A DNA stretch of 9,335 nucleotides, from positions 1-9,335 of the forward strand of contig JAJBVQ010000243.1 in the NCBI GenBank assembly GCA_020859745.1, written 5' to 3'. The position numbers and the translations under genes are program-made. The stretch is from Rikenellaceae bacterium (GTDB taxonomy: Bacteria > Bacteroidota > Bacteroidia > Bacteroidales > Rikenellaceae). Numbering within the stretch: the stretch's first letter is position 1; the number at the start of each line of letters is the position of its first letter. A model generated the notes under the pieces. That model saw nothing but the letters and a program-made list of their open reading frames with translations, was not told the origin of the DNA and searched no databases. Positions 6,472 to 9,335 of the stretch are shown in pieces.

Positions 6472-7167
6472 TCAGCCCATCGTGTTGAACCGGATGGAGG
6501 CTTTGACCATGGCCAGCGCCCGGATCGCCGAAACGGGTATCTCCTTGGGTGCATGGTGCGGATTGTGGCTCACCAGCAGCACCATATCGGGCTTCTCCTC
6601 CACCTTTTTGATAAATTTTACCGTAATATACTCCTCTCCCTCGTAGTTGAACGAGATCAGGTACATCTCGCCCCAGATAATATTATAGTAGTCCTGTATC
6701 TGTTTGTACATCACGATGTCGCCCGATTTGAGCAGCGGATACATCGAGTCGCCCCGCACGTAGACCGCCCCGTCGCACTTGGGCAGGTCGGGGATCGAGA
6801 TGTAGTCGATCGGGGTGTTCTGGTTGGTGAAGATCGGCACCAGCCCCGCGACGGCTTCGAAATCGTAAAGCGGAACCTGCTGCCGCCCGACCCGTGCATC
6901 AGTGGTAAAGGCCGGGAGCGGGTGGACGATGCCGGAGCGCCGGGCGGCCACACGGAACATATCCCCCTCGCCGGTCAGGAGCCACCCCTTGTCGATCTCC
7001 GGGAAGGCCATGACGATCCGGTCGGCCAGTTTGTCCGAGATGCCGTTGCGGCCCCGCTGGATGTGGTAGATCGAATCGGGATAGCTCAACCCGATCCGCA
7101 GGGCGAAGTTCTTGCCGTTCAGCTTGGTGTATTCGAGCAGCGTGTTGATGCGTTCAGCGTCGGTCAT
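6472..7167 (-). CDS. XRE-family HTH repressor with S24 (LexA/CI-like) self-cleavage domain, 231 aa
   Basis: A cytoplasmic DNA-binding repressor of phage CI/LexA type. Residues about 4-66 form a helix-turn-helix domain (ERINTLLEYTKLNGKNFALRIG..DSIYHIQRGRNGIS..LADRIV..FPEIDKGWLLTGEG). The C-terminal S24 domain spans about 97-220: a likely cleavage bond Ala107-Gly108 in YDFEAVAGLV, catalytic Ser141 in VRGDSMYP and Lys184 in YITVKFIKK. Gly108 to Ser141 is 33 residues and Ser141 to Lys184 is 43, comparable to LexA. In the family, RecA filaments induced by DNA damage trigger self-cleavage and derepression; that this protein does so is inferred. It is divergently transcribed from the lipobox/TM gene across a 108-bp gap with promoter elements in both directions, the usual layout of an autoregulated repressor and its target. 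No integrase, Cro or structural phage genes are nearby. Confidence 0.93.
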   Translation of the reverse strand: MTDAERINTLLEYTKLNGKNFALRIGLSYPDSIYHIQRGRNGISDKLADRIVMAFPEIDKGWLLTGEGDMFRVAARRSGIVHPLPAFTTDARVGRQQVPLYDFEAVAGLVPIFTNQNTPIDYISIPDLPKCDGAVYVRGDSMYPLLKSGDIVMYKQIQDYYNIIWGEMYLISFNYEGEEYITVKFIKKVEEKPDMVLLVSHNPHHAPKEIPVSAIRALAMVKASIRFNTMG

Positions 7168-7195
7168 CGTGTGGATTTTGTGTATAGCCTTGGTA

Positions 7196-7219
7196 CGAAT
7201 AATTTCGCACGTCGGCGAA
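7196..7219. promoter_or_regulatory. Candidate repressor operator (TTCGC/GCGAA half-sites)
   Basis: CGAA (7196-7199), TTCGC (7204-7208) and GCGAA (7215-7219) form two overlapping dyads within 24 bp of the divergent intergenic region. The site would cover the -33 area of the rightward promoter (-7 element at 7237-7244) and lie downstream of the leftward start, where a bound repressor could block both. The role is inferred from position and symmetry only. Confidence 0.35.
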
Positions 7220-7236
7220 TGTAAGACAATATGTAT

Positions 7237-7244
7237 TAATTTTG
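7237..7244 (+). promoter_or_regulatory. Bacteroidetes -7 element for the lipobox/TM gene
   Basis: TAATTTTG matches TAnnTTTG and sits 31 bp before the ATG at 7276, predicting a leader of about 25 nt. No TTTG -33 box is present at the expected distance; that position overlaps the candidate operator, as would suit an activator-dependent or weak repressed promoter. Confidence 0.5.
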
Positions 7245-7258
7245 GGGAAATATAATTA

Positions 7259-7288
7259 CAAAGGTATTATAAATTATGAAAAATCAAA
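7259..7288 (-). promoter_or_regulatory. Candidate leftward promoter of the repressor gene
   Basis: On the minus strand, 7266 to 7259 reads TACCTTTG, an exact TAnnTTTG match, and 7288 to 7285 reads TTTG with an 18-nt spacer, one base short of the usual range. Initiation near 7253 gives an 85-nt leader that includes the candidate operator. The -33 box overlaps the first codons of the opposite gene. Confidence 0.45.
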
Positions 7289-7740
7289 ATTCAAAAACAG
7301 TGCCGTTTTTTATGATCCTATTCCCGGGGCTGTGGATCTGCCTGCTGGCCTCTTGCACTCGCGCGATCTACGAGCCGGTGGTGAGGTCCGAGAAGATTGT
7401 CGACACCGTTCTTCGGACGGTTCCCGACAGCGCGGTGCTGCGGGCCTTGTTCGAGTGCGACTCGCTGGGCAACGTGCGGCTCACGGAACTTTACGATGCA
7501 AAGGGCAAAATGGCGGCTATGGAGACGCAGCTCAAAGGGGGCGAGCTGACGGTCGTCACCAAATGGCAGACCCGGTACGTAGACCGCGTCCGCGAGGTGC
7601 ACGACACCACTACGGTGGTCGAGGTGCGCGAGGTGACCCGGGTGGTGAAGCATGTGCCGAAGTTTTTTCGGTGGTGTTTCGGGATCGCCCTGGCGGCCGG
7701 TTGTTTCGGGGGATGGAGGCTTGTCCGGAAATTTTTGTAA
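7276..7740 (+). CDS. Small lipoprotein with C-terminal membrane segment, unimolecular-spanin-like, 154 aa
   Basis: No confident family assignment. The N-terminus is a lipoprotein signal: Lys2 and Lys7, a hydrophobic core, then the lipobox LASC with Cys27 as the lipidated residue. The middle (about 30-128) is polar and charged, with alternating Val/Arg/Glu/Thr stretches (VVRSEKIVDTVLRTVPDSAVLRALFECDSLGNVRL..., TTTVVEVREVTRVV). Residues about 130-150 are a hydrophobic span (FFRWCFGIALAAGCFGGWRLV) ending in RKFL. A lipid anchor at one end and a membrane helix at the other, about 100 residues apart, is the layout of phage u-spanins such as T1 gp11, which join the outer and inner membranes to complete lysis. 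The PDSAVLRALFECDSLG segment recalls small proteins of Bacteroidetes prophages (from memory, not a search). Its divergent partner is a phage-type repressor. It could instead be an unrelated envelope protein. Confidence 0.75.
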   Translation: MKNQNSKTVPFFMILFPGLWICLLASCTRAIYEPVVRSEKIVDTVLRTVPDSAVLRALFECDSLGNVRLTELYDAKGKMAAMETQLKGGELTVVTKWQTRYVDRVREVHDTTTVVEVREVTRVVKHVPKFFRWCFGIALAAGCFGGWRLVRKFL

Positions 7741-7779
7741 ATTTGATGTTATCAACACCGAACTTTACGAAACTTTTCC

Positions 7780-9264
7780 ATGGATAAGAAAACCCTGCTC
7801 ACCCTGTCGGCGCTTGCGCTGGCCGGCGCGGGAGCTTCGGCCCGGGAGCGCATGAACGTGCTGTTCATCCTGACTGACGACTTCCAGAACAACGCCATCC
7901 GAACCCTCGGCCGCGAAGATGTGTACACACCGAACATCGACTATATCTACAGCCAGGGCACGGCCTTCACCAACTGCTATACCAACGGGGCGATCGGCGG
8001 GGCGCTGTCGATGCCCAGCCGGGCGATGATCATGACGGGCCGCGGGGTGTTCGACATCACGCAGGATGGCTGGGTCATCACGCCGCGCCACACGATGCTG
8101 CCCGAACAGTTGCGCAAGGAGGGCTACCGCACGTTCGAGACGGGCAAGTGGCACTCGGATTTCGAGTCGTTCAACCGGGCTTTTTCGGAGGCGGAGAATA
8201 TCTATTTCGGGGGGATGCACCCTTACGAGGACGGCGGGCACGTGACGCCGCACCTGATGCATTATGACCCGAAGGGGGACTACAAGAACCAAAAACCTTT
8301 CATCGGGGAGAAGTTCTCGTCGGAGATGTATGCGGACGCGGCGGTTGATTTCCTGACGCGGTCAGTGGGGGATACGACGCCGTTTTTCGCCTATGTGGCA
8401 TTCACGTCGCCGCACGACCCGCGCAACAAGCATCCGTATTACGGCACGCCGTACGATCCGGACACGATCAAGCTGCCGGTGAATTACCGCCCGCAGCATG
8501 CGTTCGACAACGGGGAGCTGCTGGTGCGGGACGAGGTGGTGATCCCGGCGCCGCGCACGAAACAGACGGTGCAGAAGGAGTTGGCGGACTACTACGGGAT
8601 GATCAGCGAGGTGGACACGCAGATCGGCCGGGTGATCGACGCCCTCGAAAAGAGCGGGCAGCTGGAGAATACGATCGTGGTCTTTGCAGGAGACAACGGC
8701 TTGGCGATGGGGCAGCATGGGCTGATGGGCAAGCAAAGCCTGTACGACCACAGCATCAAGGTGCCTCTGGTAGTCTGGGCGCCGGGCATTCCGAAGGGGG
8801 AGCGGAACGGTGGGCTGTGCTACCTGTATGACATCAACCCGACGTTGTCGGAGATGCTGGGCATAGCGCCGGCGGAAACGGTGACGGGTCGCTCGCTGGC
8901 CCCGGCTTTGGCGAAGGGGGCGAAGGGCCGGACGCCGCGCGACCGGGTGTGGCTGGCCTATTCGAGCATCCACCGGGCGCTGGTGATGGATGGTAAAAAG
9001 TATATCGTCTATAATGTGGACGGCAAGATCACGGAGCAGTTGTTCGATCTGGAGAACGATCCGTGGGAGATGGCGAACCTGCTGGCGGGCACTCCGTCGA
9101 AAAAGACGCTGAAACTGGTGGAAAAGTACCGGGAGGCGTTGAGGGCTGAGATGCGTAAGGGGCACGATTTCTGCGACCTGGATCGTCCGGCGGGCGACCA
9201 CTGGTCGTGGTGGGACAAAAACGAAAAGATCTCCTGGACTGACGGAGTCAACCTGGTTAAATAA
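7780..9264 (+). CDS. Exported family S1 sulfatase, Ser-type, 494 aa
   Basis: Hydrolyses sulfate esters, probably from host or dietary glycans, outside the cytoplasm. Residues 1-21 are a signal peptide (KK n-region, Leu/Ala core, ASA|RE cleavage). The alkaline-phosphatase-fold sulfatase domain follows: LTDD metal ligands at Asp33/Asp34; signature S-M-P-S-R at 77-81 with Ser77 as the formylglycine precursor; TGKWH at Lys123/His125; SPHDPR at His212; AGDNG at Asp305/Asn306; and Lys318 in MGKQSLYDHS. All expected catalytic positions are present and the length is normal. As a Ser-type enzyme it needs an anaerobic radical-SAM maturase, not encoded here. The start is ATG 7780, 39 bp after the spanin-like gene on the same strand, so it could be read from that promoter. 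TTTG (7742-7745) 20 bp before TACGAAAC (7766-7773) is only a weak candidate promoter. The substrate cannot be assigned. Confidence 0.95.
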   Translation: MDKKTLLTLSALALAGAGASARERMNVLFILTDDFQNNAIRTLGREDVYTPNIDYIYSQGTAFTNCYTNGAIGGALSMPSRAMIMTGRGVFDITQDGWVITPRHTMLPEQLRKEGYRTFETGKWHSDFESFNRAFSEAENIYFGGMHPYEDGGHVTPHLMHYDPKGDYKNQKPFIGEKFSSEMYADAAVDFLTRSVGDTTPFFAYVAFTSPHDPRNKHPYYGTPYDPDTIKLPVNYRPQHAFDNGELLVRDEVVIPAPRTKQTVQKELADYYGMISEVDTQIGRVIDALEKSGQLENTIVVFAGDNGLAMGQHGLMGKQSLYDHSIKVPLVVWAPGIPKGERNGGLCYLYDINPTLSEMLGIAPAETVTGRSLAPALAKGAKGRTPRDRVWLAYSSIHRALVMDGKKYIVYNVDGKITEQLFDLENDPWEMANLLAGTPSKKTLKLVEKYREALRAEMRKGHDFCDLDRPAGDHWSWWDKNEKISWTDGVNLVK

Positions 9265-9296
9265 TCGTCCGGTTTTATCCCTACCCGCATGGAACC

Positions 9297-9320
9297 GTCC
9301 CTTTCTTGAAAGAAAGGGAC
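9297..9320. repeat. Perfect 11-bp palindrome near window end (terminator or REP-like repeat)
   Basis: GTCCCTTTCTT (9297-9307) and AAGAAAGGGAC (9310-9320) are perfect inverted repeats separated by GA, 33 bp after the sulfatase stop codon. CCAAAGAACTTTTGA follows. The stem could terminate sulfatase transcription, although the T-run is short and distant. Its pyrimidine/purine arms resemble short palindromes dispersed between genes in many genomes. Confidence 0.55.
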
Positions 9321-9335
9321 CCAAAGAACTTTTGA

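Noticed and set aside
6445..7224. 259-codon plus-strand frame opposite the repressor
   Set aside because: It is antisense to a repressor with every expected HTH and S24 motif; its Asp/Arg/Val-rich translation is typical of an antisense shadow.

Overview
The window looks like chromosomal DNA of a gut-type Bacteroidales bacterium, most likely Alistipes or another Rikenellaceae. The grounds are GC-rich coding sequence, promoters of the Bacteroidetes TTTG/TAnnTTTG type, a SusC-style carboxypeptidase-regulatory-like domain, an exported Ser-type sulfatase, an exported GH3 glycosidase, and a split acyl-CoA carboxylase. The genus is an inference from style, not from a marker gene.

Positions 1-1905: the 3' part of a propionyl-CoA carboxylase/methylmalonyl-CoA decarboxylase type carboxyltransferase subunit, then a small biotin carrier protein with an AMKM biotinylation site. 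The two should work together: the carrier's biotin delivers or accepts the carboxyl group at the carboxyltransferase. They are separated by about 320 bp, nearly all of it a 301-bp imperfect palindromic element with 12-bp perfect inverted ends. A strong hairpin terminator follows the carrier gene.

Positions 1912-2935: a minus-strand gene for a TPR-like protein of unknown function and, divergent from it, tRNA-Arg(UCU) with a textbook Bacteroidetes promoter and a Rho-independent terminator. Promoter positions argue that the TPR-like gene starts at 2673, not at the upstream ATG at 2730.

Positions 2936-5889: a 290-bp leader with no clear gene, then a full-length secreted GH3 beta-glycosidase with an Fn3-like domain and an unusual C-terminal domain of the kind normally found at the N-terminus of SusC/TonB-dependent transporters, then a terminator.

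Positions 5890-6471: about 580 bp without a convincing gene but with several inverted repeats, two strong hairpins and an AT-rich stretch.

Positions 6472-7740: a divergent pair. On the minus strand is a phage-type XRE/S24 repressor with all the residues for LexA/CI-like self-cleavage. On the plus strand is a short protein with an N-terminal lipobox and a C-terminal membrane segment, the layout of a phage unimolecular spanin. The 108-bp gap holds promoter elements for both directions and clustered TTCGC/GCGAA half-sites. No other phage genes are visible, so this may be a domesticated or remnant phage regulatory/lysis module.

Positions 7780-9335: a complete exported family S1 sulfatase of the Ser type, which would need an anaerobic maturase encoded elsewhere, followed by a short perfect palindrome near the window end. 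The GH3 enzyme and the sulfatase fit degradation of sulfated or complex glycans, but they are not in one operon here and no SusC/SusD pair is present.
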